Shown here: positions 53,248-62,450 of the stretch, in pieces | How the letters are laid out: the number at the start of each line of letters is the position of its first letter | Position numbering within the stretch: the stretch's first letter is position 1 | Origin: JANQJA01 sp047947185 | Lineage (GTDB): Bacteria > Pseudomonadota > Gammaproteobacteria > Pseudomonadales > Azotimanducaceae | DNA length: 64,000 bases | Direction of reading: 5' to 3' | NCBI GenBank assembly: GCA_047947185.1 | Contig: CP170502.1 | Location: 2,728,001-2,792,000 of the forward strand | The notes under the pieces: generated by a model | What the model saw: only the letters and a program-made list of their open reading frames with translations | Told to the model about the DNA's origin: nothing | Database searches by the model: none | Program-made: the position numbers and the translations under genes

Positions 53248-54306
53248 TCAGGTGTCAAACAGCGCGCTGAACATACCATGGTCTACAAACCTGACCTGGG
53301 TCGCATGATCCTGGGAAAACTGGCGCACCAGTATCAGGTCAAGATCCGGCACCAGATAGAGCCCGTTTCGCCCGGCGCCCAGTGCCGCAACCATGTTGGG
53401 GTGGCCGTCGCGATAGATGAATCCCGCGACCCGATCACGCGGTGCATTCTGCGTACTGTTTGATCCCCGCCCACCCGGACGATTGAGCCACCAGGTAAGC
53501 CCAAAACCCGGGTTGGCAGGGCTTGGCGCCATACAGGCCCGGATGAGCCTGGCATCAATCAGCTGGCGTTTGCCCAGCCGCCCCTCTGCCATCACAAACT
53601 GGCCAAAACGCAGCCAGTTGCGGGCCGTCATATAACAACCATTGGGAATGTGAACATTGCCGGCGTCATCATGCACCCAGGACCCGTAGCTGCAGCCAAT
53701 GGGCTGCAGGATGCGCTCATCCAGATACAACAGCGGGTCCCGCCCCAGTTTGCGCTTGAACACTTCACCCAGCGCGTAGAAGTGGCTGGGGCCGTACCGA
53801 AAACGGCTACCCGGCGCTGACACCAGCGGCAGACCGATAGCATGCAGGTATTTGTCCTCGGCCCAGGTGTCGCGGCGCTTGTATCCCTGGATAGCCGGTA
53901 TGTCTTCAGCCAGTCCACTGGAGAGATCCAGCAGGTGGCGAACGGTGATTTTGGACTTGACCGGGTCCTGCCGCCATTCGTCCAGGGTCTTTGCTGCCGG
54001 CTCGTCAAAGTCCAGCAGACCGTCATCCACCATCGCCGCCGCGACGATACCCCAGAAACTCTTGGTGGCACTGGCCATATGAATGGGCAGGTCAGCGTCA
54101 AAGGGTGGTTCATAGCGCTCGTACAGTATTTTGCCATCCTGGTAAGCCAGCAGGCTGTGACCACCAAGTTCAACAGAATAGCGGTGTGCCGCATCAAAAT
54201 TCAGTGCCGGACGTCGGGCCTGCACCCGCCCGAATTGACAACCGGCAAGCAGCACCCCGGCAGCACCGACGCCCAACTGCAGCAGCTTCCTGCGATTGAT
54301 TGCCAT
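53248..54306 (-). CDS. Class C beta-lactamase-family serine hydrolase, exported lipoprotein
   Basis: 352 residues from ATG 54306 (GGGAGGG upstream); an earlier in-frame GTG is less likely. The N-terminus MAINRRKLLQLGVGAAGVLL then AGC combines a twin-arginine motif with a lipobox, predicting export and membrane anchoring. Active-site SxxK is SATKS, with RYGPSHFYALG at the YxN position (YxS here). Such enzymes are often esterases or peptidases rather than true lactamases. Confidence 0.88.
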   Translation of the reverse strand: MAINRRKLLQLGVGAAGVLLAGCQFGRVQARRPALNFDAAHRYSVELGGHSLLAYQDGKILYERYEPPFDADLPIHMASATKSFWGIVAAAMVDDGLLDFDEPAAKTLDEWRQDPVKSKITVRHLLDLSSGLAEDIPAIQGYKRRDTWAEDKYLHAIGLPLVSAPGSRFRYGPSHFYALGEVFKRKLGRDPLLYLDERILQPIGCSYGSWVHDDAGNVHIPNGCYMTARNWLRFGQFVMAEGRLGKRQLIDARLIRACMAPSPANPGFGLTWWLNRPGGRGSNSTQNAPRDRVAGFIYRDGHPNMVAALGAGRNGLYLVPDLDLILVRQFSQDHATQVRFVDHGMFSALFDT

Positions 54307-54458
54307 CCCAGCACCCTCCCTTTTATTGCGCGTTCCAGGTAACCCTGATCCAGACACCATCTCACGCGAAAAGATTAGCGAACTTCCAGGTGTGATGTAA
54401 GCATGGCCAGACTGGTTGTTTTCCCTTCAGGGTCTGGTTGGCCACTCGCAGGCAAAGC

Positions 54459-55415
54459 CTAATCGGCCCCGGGTCCATCATGCTCTGGTGAATCAGTGGG
54501 TAATCCTGCTGCAAGCCAGGCTTCAATGCCACCGGTCAATGGATAGACGCGGGAGATGCCCAGTCGCTTCAGCTTGAGGGCCACACGGGCGCTCGATGCT
54601 TCGTCGGGTCAACTGCAACAGAGCACTATGTCAGAATCCGGCGGTATGTTATGCGCATGCCGGTCTATGGATTCCATGGGCACCCGCAAAGCGCCTGGGA
54701 GCAAATGAGGGATAGCCCGAAAATCGTAGTTGTGCCGCAGGTCTATGATATGAAAGTCTTCGCCCGCCTGGATGCGCGCATGGACGTCATGCGGTGTCAC
54801 CCGGCGCATCCGCAGCGACTGCAGGAATATGTACCGGTTCACCAGCTTCCAGCCGAAGTACACTGCGACCAGCGCACCAACCAGTACAGCCGCCAGCGCA
54901 CCCAGTTCCGCAACCCGCATGGCGATCATCTCGAGCTCGGTATGGAAGAACATGCCGACACCCACAAAAACGCCGGCATAAATGAGCGCACCAAGCGTAT
55001 CCAGCACCAGGAAAAGGGCCAGCGGCATGCCCGTTAATCCGGACATTGGTGGTGCGAGAATATTCAGGCCAGGAACAAATTTGGCGATCACCACCGACAG
55101 GGGACCGAGTCTCCGGAACTGCTCTTCAGTATTTCTTACACAGAAATCCGGTTCAATGGAGAGGATACAGAGCAGGTGCAGCACCCGCGCCCCCCGGAGT
55201 CTGCCGAGCCAGAACCAGAAAGTGTCTACTGGCACTGACGCCAGCACACATATAAGCAGAATCAACGACAGGTTGAGCTCGCCCATACCCGCCAGCGCAC
55301 CTGCTGCCAGCAACAATGGAATAGCCGGCAGGGGTAACCCGGCCTGATCCAGCGCAACCCAGATGAAAATCACCAGGTAGCCGTGGGAAACCAGAAATGT
55401 CAGAAACTCAGCCAT
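54459..55415 (-). CDS. DedA membrane protein fused to rhodanese, with in-frame TGA (candidate selenocysteine)
   Basis: DedA/SNARE-associated part (about 1-205): PLPAIPLLLAAGALAGMG, KFVPGLNILAPPMSGLTGM. Rhodanese part (about 215-318): FHIIDLRHNYDFRAIPHLLPGALRVP. Codon 269 is TGA (54609-54611) in IVLCCS-TGA-PDEASSARVAL, where related proteins read YCSCPNEA, so TGA replaces a Cys. The frame then stays open for 49 more codons (LKRLGISRVYPLTGGIEAWLAAG) to a TAG at 54459, a complete rhodanese end. A hairpin 16-34 bases after the TGA fits a bacterial SECIS. Alternative: a nonsense mutation truncating the last 50 residues. Confidence 0.8.
54576..54594 (-). promoter_or_regulatory. Candidate bacterial SECIS hairpin after the in-frame TGA
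   Basis: On the coding (-) strand the sequence GAGC-GCC-CGTGT-GGC-CCTC folds as GAG:CTC, one C-C mismatch, GCC:GGC, with a 5-base loop CGTGT. The loop begins 22 bases after the TGA (window for bacterial SECIS is about 16-37) and has a G within its first two bases, as required by the known consensus. The stem is short, so this needs experimental or comparative support. Confidence 0.5.
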
Positions 55416-55613
55416 GCGCCATTGTACGCTGTATTTCTAAACCGGGTTAATCGCCAAACGGCGCTTCTGCAACAGGACATGGCGTTTGGAACGCGCCCGT
55501 GGACAGAGCATGGGCGGCACGGGTGAGTAGAACCGGATGCTCGAAAATGTCCTTGGATTGCCGGTTGCTGTATAGTGCGCCACGCCCACCCCTTGCCCCT
55601 GAGCCTGTCAGCC

Positions 55614-55949
55614 ATGTCGAAATATCCGCACAAGAACCTGCCTCTGAAAAAATCCCAGATCGATCCGGCCGAGTTCAAAAAACGCATGGTAGATACGCCG
55701 GGGTCAAAAAGGGTACCTGCCAGAATTGTGGTCAACAGTGATGCCCGCAGGCAGGAACTCGTTGCTGAGTGTGACGCAAACGGCTGGATCCACAATATCA
55801 GTGTTGATGCCGAGGCAGACGAGTACCTGAACGAAATCGAGTTTCTGCGGAATCGTCCGGCGCCCACCCGCGTAACCGCCCAACCTGGCCGGAATGACCC
55901 CTGCGCCTGTGGTAGCGGAAAAAAGTCCAAGAAGTGTTGCGCTGCCTGA
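55614..55949 (+). CDS. SEC-C motif metal-binding protein (PBPRA1643 type)
   Basis: 111 residues from ATG 55614. MSKYPHKNLPLKKSQIDPAE and KRVPARIVVNSDARRQELVAECDANGW match the PBPRA1643-type family, with the C-terminal SEC-C zinc motif NDPCACGSGKKSKKCCAA. Probably a small nucleic-acid or protein-binding zinc protein. The opposite-strand frames here are shadows. Confidence 0.9.
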   Translation: MSKYPHKNLPLKKSQIDPAEFKKRMVDTPGSKRVPARIVVNSDARRQELVAECDANGWIHNISVDAEADEYLNEIEFLRNRPAPTRVTAQPGRNDPCACGSGKKSKKCCAA

Positions 55950-56009
55950 CGGTCGACCCCTCAAGAAACTCATCAAGACGACGATGAGCGACTTGTAGCC
56001 GATAGCCAA

Positions 56010-56093
56010 TTCGTCACATCAACCACACACCTTCTAACGGATCACAACCTGTTCGTCACATCAACCACACACCTTCTAACGGATCACAACCTG
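56010..56093. repeat. Two tandem 42-bp units
   Basis: The unit beginning TTCGTCACATCAACCACACA is present twice without mismatch (56010-56051 and 56052-56093). It equals the left arm of the 96-bp palindromic element that follows, so the arm was duplicated in tandem. Confidence 0.9.
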
Positions 56094-56160
56094 TAGTCTT
56101 GTGCCCCCTCCAATTCGGAGCACTGTCCTACAGCGCGTTAATCCTGGGTTTGGTGTGTGT
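56065..56160. repeat. 96-bp palindromic element, copy 1
   Basis: Starts CCACACACCTTCTAACGGA and ends TTGGTGTGTGT, so the tips are inverted repeats. Inner arms also pair (GGAT..CTGTAG with CTACAGCGCGTTAATCC), giving an imperfect full-length palindrome. A second 96-bp copy is at 57353. Ends just before the sulfotransferase stop codon; it may form an RNA hairpin at the 3' end of that gene or be a MITE/REP-type element. Confidence 0.75.
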
Positions 56161-56178
56161 CCTTATTCGCCCGCCTTA

Positions 56179-57105
56179 TTATTTGACCGGGCCGCCTGAC
56201 TCGATCCAGCGGGCCGCATCATCGGAGAGCACTTTCGACCTGGTGGCCTCATACCAACCCAGTTCTTCCTCGGTCAGCAGGTCGCGCCAGCGATTGTTTG
56301 TCCCCTTGAAAAAGAAGCCGGATGCCCCCTGTTTAAAAAAGGCGGCAAGTGGATCACCTGCATCGATCGCGTCCTTGCGCATGGCATCAATAGAACTTCC
56401 CTTCACAACCGCATCCAGTTGTTCTTCGGAAACGTCGAAGCCCGCAAAAGACGCCAACCGACCAGCCTCACGCCGAAGGTCGTTCTTCAGGTCATTGAAG
56501 TGCAGGAAAGTGACATTCGGCTCGTGACGCAACTCCCACCAGGTCTTCACGTGGTGCATGTTGCCCCACCAGGGGGCCCCTTCCGACTCCCAATCAAACC
56601 AGCCCTCATTGATCCAGGTCTTCCACAGGGCGTGGATATCACCGTCGTAGCGGGGCAAAGGCGGCCCGACCCGGCCGGGGGATTCATTAAATGCGGCGTA
56701 GGCAATATCCGTAAACTGCTCGTAGTGGTTTACCAGCGACATGAAGACGTCTCGTGGGTCTCGTCCGACCACCACATAGTTGACATTTGGCCAGAGTGGC
56801 ATGCCATCGGCAGCAAGATGGGATTTGAGAATCCGTCGGCAGGGGCGCGCGGCGAGCTCGGCAAGCTGGTCCTCCAGCGACACCGGGAACATCCTGGCAT
56901 CAATCCAACTGTCCATTGGTGGTATCTCAACACCTTCACAGAGTTGTTGTAATCGGTAGAGAATACCGAGTGTCCAGGTTGTTCCAGACTTGTATGACGT
57001 GGTGACAATGATGTCGCCGTCCCGTGGTTCGAAACCATCCCAGCGGGTCGAGTCAATTGTGTGATTCTGGTAAAGGCGCGTTGGCTTCAGGATGTTTTTT
57101 CCCAT
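56179..57105 (-). CDS. PAPS-dependent sulfotransferase
   Basis: 308 residues. The 5'-phosphosulfate loop is VTTSYKSGTTWTLGIL (about residues 33-48), and the 3'-phosphate region is NYVVVGRDPRDVFMSLVNHY, followed by the C-terminal KGTNNRWRDLLTEEELGWYE. Cytosolic sulfotransferase-1 fold, transferring sulfate to hydroxyl groups of small molecules. Flanked on both sides by copies of the 96-bp palindrome, which may mark a mobilised segment. Confidence 0.93.
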   Translation of the reverse strand: MGKNILKPTRLYQNHTIDSTRWDGFEPRDGDIIVTTSYKSGTTWTLGILYRLQQLCEGVEIPPMDSWIDARMFPVSLEDQLAELAARPCRRILKSHLAADGMPLWPNVNYVVVGRDPRDVFMSLVNHYEQFTDIAYAAFNESPGRVGPPLPRYDGDIHALWKTWINEGWFDWESEGAPWWGNMHHVKTWWELRHEPNVTFLHFNDLKNDLRREAGRLASFAGFDVSEEQLDAVVKGSSIDAMRKDAIDAGDPLAAFFKQGASGFFFKGTNNRWRDLLTEEELGWYEATRSKVLSDDAARWIESGGPVK

Positions 57106-57352
57106 TTTTGGCTCCAGTTGTTCTTATGTTGGCAGGTCCATTGGGTGTCGCAAACCTGTGACGGTTCCGTTCAGAATCCTGCAGCCTGCGGAGAGGCACC
57201 TGGCCGCAAACCGACCCTGGCTGACTCGCAAGTGACGCCCGGCACTTCTCAGGTCACGTAAATCAATTGCCAACTCAGGATGAGGGGTATTTGCAAGGAT
57301 GTCCAGCGAGCGCTTTAGGGCTTGCATGCCCGTGGGCTCCGCGAGATCTCAG
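57106..57352. other. Region between sulfotransferase and second palindromic element
   Basis: About 250 bp upstream of the sulfotransferase. A - strand frame (57124-57327) has no recognised family. It probably contains the sulfotransferase promoter and leader; nothing more can be supported. Confidence 0.25.
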
Positions 57353-57448
57353 CCACACACTTTCTAACGGAGCACAACCGGTTGCCCAGTGCTCTCCCAT
57401 TTGATAGGCGATCTCCTACAGCAACTTAATCCGGGTCTTGGTGTGTGT
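57353..57448. repeat. 96-bp palindromic element, copy 2
   Basis: Same length and orientation as the copy at 56065, with matching ends (CCACACAC..TCTAACGGA.CACAACC and CTACAGC..TTAATCC.GGT.TTGGTGTGTGT) and a diverged centre. Conservation of arms with a variable loop is what one expects of a structured repeat. Confidence 0.75.
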
Positions 57449-57505
57449 CTCTGAATGACCTTTCCCTAAATGACCACGGTACCTCGTTATCAAAGCCAGA
57501 ACGCG

Positions 57506-57528
57506 AAACGCCCCTGTAAGGGGCGTTT
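57506..57528. terminator. Strong hairpin terminator
   Basis: Perfect 9-bp stem AAACGCCCC-TGTAA-GGGGCGTTT. On the + strand it continues TCTTGT; read on the - strand the stem is preceded by A-rich sequence. Well placed to end transcription of the PEP-CTERM gene that finishes at 57557. Confidence 0.8.
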
Positions 57529-57556
57529 CTTGTGACTCCTGGTGGTGCGAGCCCGC

Positions 57557-58159
57557 CTATCTTGTCGTGCGGCTGTTCCGGATTAGCAAGAGCCCGAGCC
57601 CAAGGATAACCAGGGTGGCCGGGGCTGGCACACCAGTGCTCTGGTAGATGACGTCATCAATGTACAGATTATGTATGTTGTCTCTCAGAGGAACACTTGC
57701 GAGTGCATAGCTAATCAAGTTGGCACCGACATCAAGGCCAATAAACCCGCAAATACTGCCGCAATCTGTGGGCTCTGTAGAACTGGAATCGAGCAAGTTG
57801 TTGCTTGCATCAAAAACCCGGAACAAAACCGGGTCGTTATTGTAGTAGGCCGTAAATCCCACCGCAGAAACCGGCGCCGAGAAGTCGAATCGCAGGAAAC
57901 CACCGGAGGGAGGATTGTAGGACCCAACGTTGCTATAGGAATTGCCGTTCGATCCGGGCGACGAATCTCTTACCTCCCCGTCAGAAAAAGTGACGAATCC
58001 GTCTCCTGCGGTAAGAGCGTTTGGCGTGGCCGCATTAAAGTCATAGATCACTGCCGTTGCATCAAAATCTCCGAAAGCGATTGGCACCGCCTGCGCTGGT
58101 AATGCGATACAAAGTGTTGCTGCGGCGATCAAGGCGCCCTTCCGAATAAATCCCATCAA
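57557..58159 (-). CDS. PEP-CTERM-sorted exported protein
   Basis: 200 residues. N-terminal signal peptide (FIRKGALIAAATLCIALPAQA), a beta-rich body without recognised catalytic motif (YDFNAATPNALTAGDGFVTF, CGSICGFIGLDVGANLISYAL), and a C-terminal sorting tail: VPAPAT motif, hydrophobic helix LVILGLGLLLI, then basic RNSRTTR. Would be processed by an exosortase/PEP-CTERM system encoded elsewhere. A hairpin terminator follows. Confidence 0.88.
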   Translation of the reverse strand: MMGFIRKGALIAAATLCIALPAQAVPIAFGDFDATAVIYDFNAATPNALTAGDGFVTFSDGEVRDSSPGSNGNSYSNVGSYNPPSGGFLRFDFSAPVSAVGFTAYYNNDPVLFRVFDASNNLLDSSSTEPTDCGSICGFIGLDVGANLISYALASVPLRDNIHNLYIDDVIYQSTGVPAPATLVILGLGLLLIRNSRTTR

Positions 58160-58380
58160 ATCGACCTCGTGAATTGCAAATGATACTGGGACGCAAGATC
58201 CGGGCCATCAGCGAAAAACCCGGCTAAGCATCTGATTTGCTTTGAATTGAGTTAGACGTCCACACCGGAAGCCTTGCAAGATGTCATGATTGTGTAAGAT
58301 AACTCGACACTTTACCGGGCCTGGCTCTGCTGATTGCTGGCCTCGCAATCAATGCTGACTGCCGGCTTAAAAGGAGCCCC

Positions 58381-60299
58381 GTGCATCATCGCAAGCCAAA
58401 GTTCCTGCTTCTTTTTTTTGTTGCTGGTTTCCTGCTGACAGCCTGCGGGGAATCTTCCGACAATTTCGCAAATACCTACGACAATACGGCTGAAGTTGAC
58501 GCCTACTACGCGGCACATCCGGAACGATTCGTGTTCGCCGGGCCGGCGGATCTGCCCGCAGATCTCGTCTGGGAAGATGGGGCCGGGTTACCAACATTCG
58601 CTGACCCGCGCGCGCGCAGGGGTGGGCAGCTTCAGCTTCGACTCCAATCCATGCAGCAGACCCTTAGCGTCCTTGGGCCGGATGCCAATGGCACCCTGCG
58701 TGGGCCGCTGTGGTCAGCCAATACGGTTGGCCTGATTGAAAGGCACCCCTGGGAGGACGGGTATATACCCGGCGTTGCCCGGCAGATCCACGCACTGTTT
58801 ACCTCAGGCTGGACCCGGATGCGCGCTGGAGCGACGGTCGCCCGGTCACCGTCGACGACCTGTTCTTTTCACTCTATTTCCTGCTTTCACCGCACCTCAA
58901 TGACCCGGCTATCAACCGGGTCTATGACCAGAACATCACTCGAATCACACGCTTTGATGGCCTGACCTTTGCGCTAACGGCAAGCAAGGCCAACCCCGAT
59001 CAGCTCTTTGGGCTCAGCACATTCATTTTTGTGCAGCGGGAATTCTATCGGGAGTTTGGTCCGGACTACGTTGACCGCTATCACTGGCGTTTCTCTCCGG
59101 TGACTGGTGCTTATTCGCTGGACCCGGCAACGGTCAGGAAGGGCCGCCAGATTACTTTCAACCGGATTGATGACTGGTGGGCCGACAAAAAACCGTTTTA
59201 TCAACATCGCTTCAATGTCGACAAACTCACCTTCAACGTGATCCGCGACGACACAAAAGCATTCGAATCATTCCTGAACGGAGAGATTGACTGGCACACG
59301 CTGTTACGTCCAGAGCTTTGGTATGACCGCAGCCAGGAATCGCCTATCAGTGAGGGTTACATCGAACGCGCCTGGGTGTACGACCAGCTACCGGCCCCAC
59401 GCGAGGGTGTCTATATCAACTCAATGCAACCTCTGCTGGACAACAGGACAATTCGCATCGGCATCCACCATGCGATCAACTACGACCGGGTCAATGAAGG
59501 GCTGTATCGCAATGACCGCCGCCGCATTCGCGCATTCGCCGAAGGCTTCGGACCCTACACTCATCCCACACTTCAGCCCAGGCCCTTCAGCATAGCGCAG
59601 GCTTTGGGGGAATTTGCCGAGGCCGGTTTCACCACACGTGGAAACGACGGAATACTCATCAATGAGGCAGGTCAGCGGCTTTCGTTTGAACTGACTGTTG
59701 AGAACGCCGGCGATGAGGTCAGCATTGCTTCTGTCCTGAAGGAAGAGGCGCAGAAAGCAGGGCTTGAGCTCCGGATCAACACCATGGACCGGACAGCGTT
59801 CTTTACCAAAATATTCGAGAAGAACTACGAACTCGCCGTTCACGGCTGGACAACGGGTTCTGCGCCTTTCCCGAGTTTCGAGTGGGAGCTCCGCAGCGTC
59901 GACGCGGGTGAACCCCAGAACTTCAACACCACCAACATCCGAAGTGAGGCGCTGGACCGACTTCTCGCGGAATGGGACCAACTTGCCGACCCCGTTCGGG
60001 CGCACGCAGTCTCTCACGCTGTGCAGCAGGAGGTGCATGATTTTGCAGCCTGGGTACCCGGCCTCACTGCAGATTATTCACGCTGGGGCTACTGGCGCTG
60101 GGTCCGGTGGCCAGACTACTTTCAGGTGCCCCGTTACTTTTTTTTCATGTCCACCGGCGTGTTCTGGATCGACGACGAGCTAGGGAAGGAAACGCGGGAC
60201 GCGATGGAGACGGGCAAGACTTTTCCTGCAGTGACACGCATTTACGATTGCTGGCGAGGGGACGCGGCGATGATCGAGCCGCTGGGGAATCGGTTATGA
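58381..60299 (+). pseudogene. Family-5 (peptide/opine) ABC solute-binding lipoprotein, single frameshift
   Basis: Signal with lipobox (FLLLFFVAGFLLTAC). The first frame reads to about 58800 (WEDGYIPGVARQIHALF); the correct continuation YLRLDPDARWSDGRPVTVDD is in another frame that then stays open to 60299 (SLYFLLSPHLNDPAINRVYD, DRYHWRFSPVTGAY, YFQVPRYFFFMSTGVFWIDD). One base is apparently missing in the TTT run at 58798-58800. Restored length is about 640 residues. Either a recent inactivation or a homopolymer sequencing error. No permease or ATPase genes follow. Confidence 0.85.
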
Positions 60300-60637
60300 G
60301 GTCCTGACATGTCAAGGATTGCTGGGGCCTGGCGCTGTTACCGATGCAAATGTATCAATGCCGCCAGAGCTTGATGGGGTGTCCAAGTGGAACATCTTGC
60401 CTGCAAGCACGGGGTGATCCGCCCTGCACTGGGGCTGCAGGTGATCCAGCTATCTGTCCGCTTTCGATGGCATGAAAACAGCGACGCAATCCTTCTCAAC
60501 GCCAATGGTGGTTTATAGTAAAAGACGCAGGCGTAGAAGATCGAAAGAACAAACGGAGTACAGAGCAGCGACCAGGCTTTGGATTCGGAAAAGCCGCGAG
60601 TAGATCGTATCGCCAACAACAACACACACCGGGAGGA
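60300..60637. other. 338-bp gap without a recognised gene
   Basis: Only antisense or short frames without recognisable products. GGGAGGA at the 3' end is the ribosome site of the VOC gene. No terminator with a T-run was seen after the solute-binding gene. Confidence 0.3.
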
Positions 60638-60640
60638 ATG

Positions 60641-61048
60641 ATGGCTGATCTGGGCAAACTGATGAAGGTTAACGTGCGGGTCGAGTCCATGGACAAGGCA
60701 CGAACGGTATTTGAGCAGGTACTGGGGGCTGAGGTCCTGCGTGACAGGGGTAGTGATACCATTGGCGATTTCGACGGTGCCATGTTCAAGGTTGGCGACC
60801 TTGTGCTGGACGTCATGGCCCCTAACGACCCGGAAGGGCGCCTGGCCAGGAACATTAAGGAACGGGGTGAGGGACTCGACTCGCTGTGTTTTCGTGTGGA
60901 TTCGCTGGCGGCTGTCCAACAGCGTCTGAGCGAATCGGGCATTTCCCTCATCAATGTGCGGGAGTTTCACGGAAACCGGATCGGGTTTATTCATCCCCGT
61001 GACTGCTGCGGTATTCTCATCGAACTTATCGAGCCGGCAAGCCCGTGA
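60641..61048 (+). CDS. VOC-family protein (glyoxalase/epimerase-like)
   Basis: 135 residues from ATG 60641; a second ATG lies 3 bp upstream. One vicinal-oxygen-chelate domain: KVNVRVESMDKARTVFEQVLGAEVL then LDSLCFRVDSLAAVQQRLSESG and a terminal CGILIELIEP with the usual Glu. Lacks the first His of classic metal ligands (VNVRV), so catalysis is uncertain. Possibly a methylmalonyl-CoA-epimerase-like or binding protein. Confidence 0.85.
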   Translation: MADLGKLMKVNVRVESMDKARTVFEQVLGAEVLRDRGSDTIGDFDGAMFKVGDLVLDVMAPNDPEGRLARNIKERGEGLDSLCFRVDSLAAVQQRLSESGISLINVREFHGNRIGFIHPRDCCGILIELIEPASP

Positions 61049-61160
61049 CGACTTGATCGGGCATCAGGATACCGGATAACCTGTCACCACTCTGCAGCAA
61101 TACTGCCAGAAGCAGGTGACTTGCTGCGCCTCGGCTCTGTTATAAGGGACCTGATCTGCC

Positions 61161-61622
61161 ATGCAGACCAAAGTGATCGTCAGGAACAGCGCGGCTGTCA
61201 TTGCGGCGCTTGTTGTCGGCAGCATGGTTAACATGGGCCTGATCCTTTTTGGTTCCAGCGTAATACCTGCACCCACGGGAGTGGACGTCACCAGTTCGGA
61301 AAGCATAGCGGCGTCCATAGACCTGTTCGAGCCGCAGCACTTCCTGTTCCCGTTTCTCGCCCACGCCCTTGGCACACTGGCGGGTGCTCTTGTTGCACAT
61401 CAAGTGGCTGCTACACGCAAATTTGTCTTTGCCCTGGCTATTGGTGGTTTTTTTCTGCTGGGCGGCATTGCCAACGCCACGATGATCCCGGCACCCCTGT
61501 GGTTTCTCCTGCTTGACCTGGTGGTGGCTTATCTTCCCATGGCCTGGCTGGCAACCCTGATTGCCCGGAAAATTGCAAGGCCCCAGGTTGAGGTTCCCAA
61601 AAGCCCTCATAAGGGTGTTTGA
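61161..61622 (+). CDS. Unrecognised four-helix membrane protein
   Basis: 153 residues with four hydrophobic segments: SAAVIAALVVGSMVNMGLIL, FLFPFLAHALGTLAGALVAH, FVFALAIGGFFLLGGIAN and FLLLDLVVAYLPMAWLATLIA. Resembles small conserved bacterial membrane proteins of unknown function. The loop between helices 1 and 2 is acidic (VDVTSSESIAASIDLFEP). Confidence 0.75.
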   Translation: MQTKVIVRNSAAVIAALVVGSMVNMGLILFGSSVIPAPTGVDVTSSESIAASIDLFEPQHFLFPFLAHALGTLAGALVAHQVAATRKFVFALAIGGFFLLGGIANATMIPAPLWFLLLDLVVAYLPMAWLATLIARKIARPQVEVPKSPHKGV

Positions 61623-61898
61623 GCCCCGCCAGAAATCAGGATGGGTGTGGTTGAGCCCTGAAAAAAGTCGGTGCGTACGAATTCAGCAATTTTCCGGCGT
61701 TGATATAGCGACATTAAGTCAATCCCTGAACAACGGCACAATGCTGTCGCTACCAACTGAGAAGCCAGATGTTTCTGGCCGCCACAGGCACGCAAAGCAG
61801 GTGTTACAGCCAGATGCCATAGCGCTGGACCATCAAGGCTTGATGTATTGCACAAAGATCCTCATCCGGGCGTATGATGACTGCACGGAGGTCAGGTT
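61623..61898. other. 276-bp gap
   Basis: A + strand frame continues through it without family similarity. GGAGG lies before the globin ATG (61884-61888). Nothing else supported. Confidence 0.3.
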
Positions 61899-62360
61899 AT
61901 GAACTTCGAGGCAATATTTCAGGCCAGTTATGAACGCCTTATCGGCGGCGGCGTCGGCATCACCGACCGTGGGCGCCGTTTCTTCCACCGTTTCTACCAG
62001 AACTTCCTTGCCAGCTCAGCGCAGGTTCGCGACAAGTTTCAACAGACTGACATGGACCGCCAGGTTCTGGTCCTGCAGAAAGGCTTGTATCACCTCATCA
62101 GCTTCTATGTGACCCGCACGGATAACGAGTACACCCACCAGATTGCCCTATCCCATTCAAGGGCCGGTTACGACATCAGCCCCGAACTCTATGAGCTTTG
62201 GCTTGAGTCATTGGTGCAGACCCTGGAAGAAATGGATCCGCAGTATGAGCCTGTTCAGGGTCTTGCCTGGCGTATGGTCATGATGCCCGGGATTCTTTAC
62301 ATGCAGCATCATTATGAAGATTCGGCGAAGCCAATGGACGATGCCTCACCAGGCCATTGA
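61899..62360 (+). CDS. Single-domain bacterial globin
   Basis: 153 residues of the M-family globin type: FQASYERLIGGGVGITDRGRRFFHRFYQNFLASSAQVRDKF, a distal region YHLISFY, and the proximal F-helix area LSHSRAGYDISPELYELWLESLVQTL, where the His of LSHS is the likely heme ligand. Binds O2 or NO; could buffer oxygen or detoxify NO. No reductase domain is attached. Confidence 0.87.
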   Translation: MNFEAIFQASYERLIGGGVGITDRGRRFFHRFYQNFLASSAQVRDKFQQTDMDRQVLVLQKGLYHLISFYVTRTDNEYTHQIALSHSRAGYDISPELYELWLESLVQTLEEMDPQYEPVQGLAWRMVMMPGILYMQHHYEDSAKPMDDASPGH

Positions 62361-62450
62361 CAGTCACCCGGGCGGCAGCACCCTGCCCGATCACGGCAAC
62401 CGTTCGGGTGCTGCACCCGCTATCGCAACGGTCAAGGTGAATTGGGGGCG

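Noticed and set aside
56065..57448. The 96-bp palindromes as integron attC sites
   Set aside because: They lack the GTTRRRY/RYYYAAC terminal pair in both copies, and no integrase or cassette array is visible.
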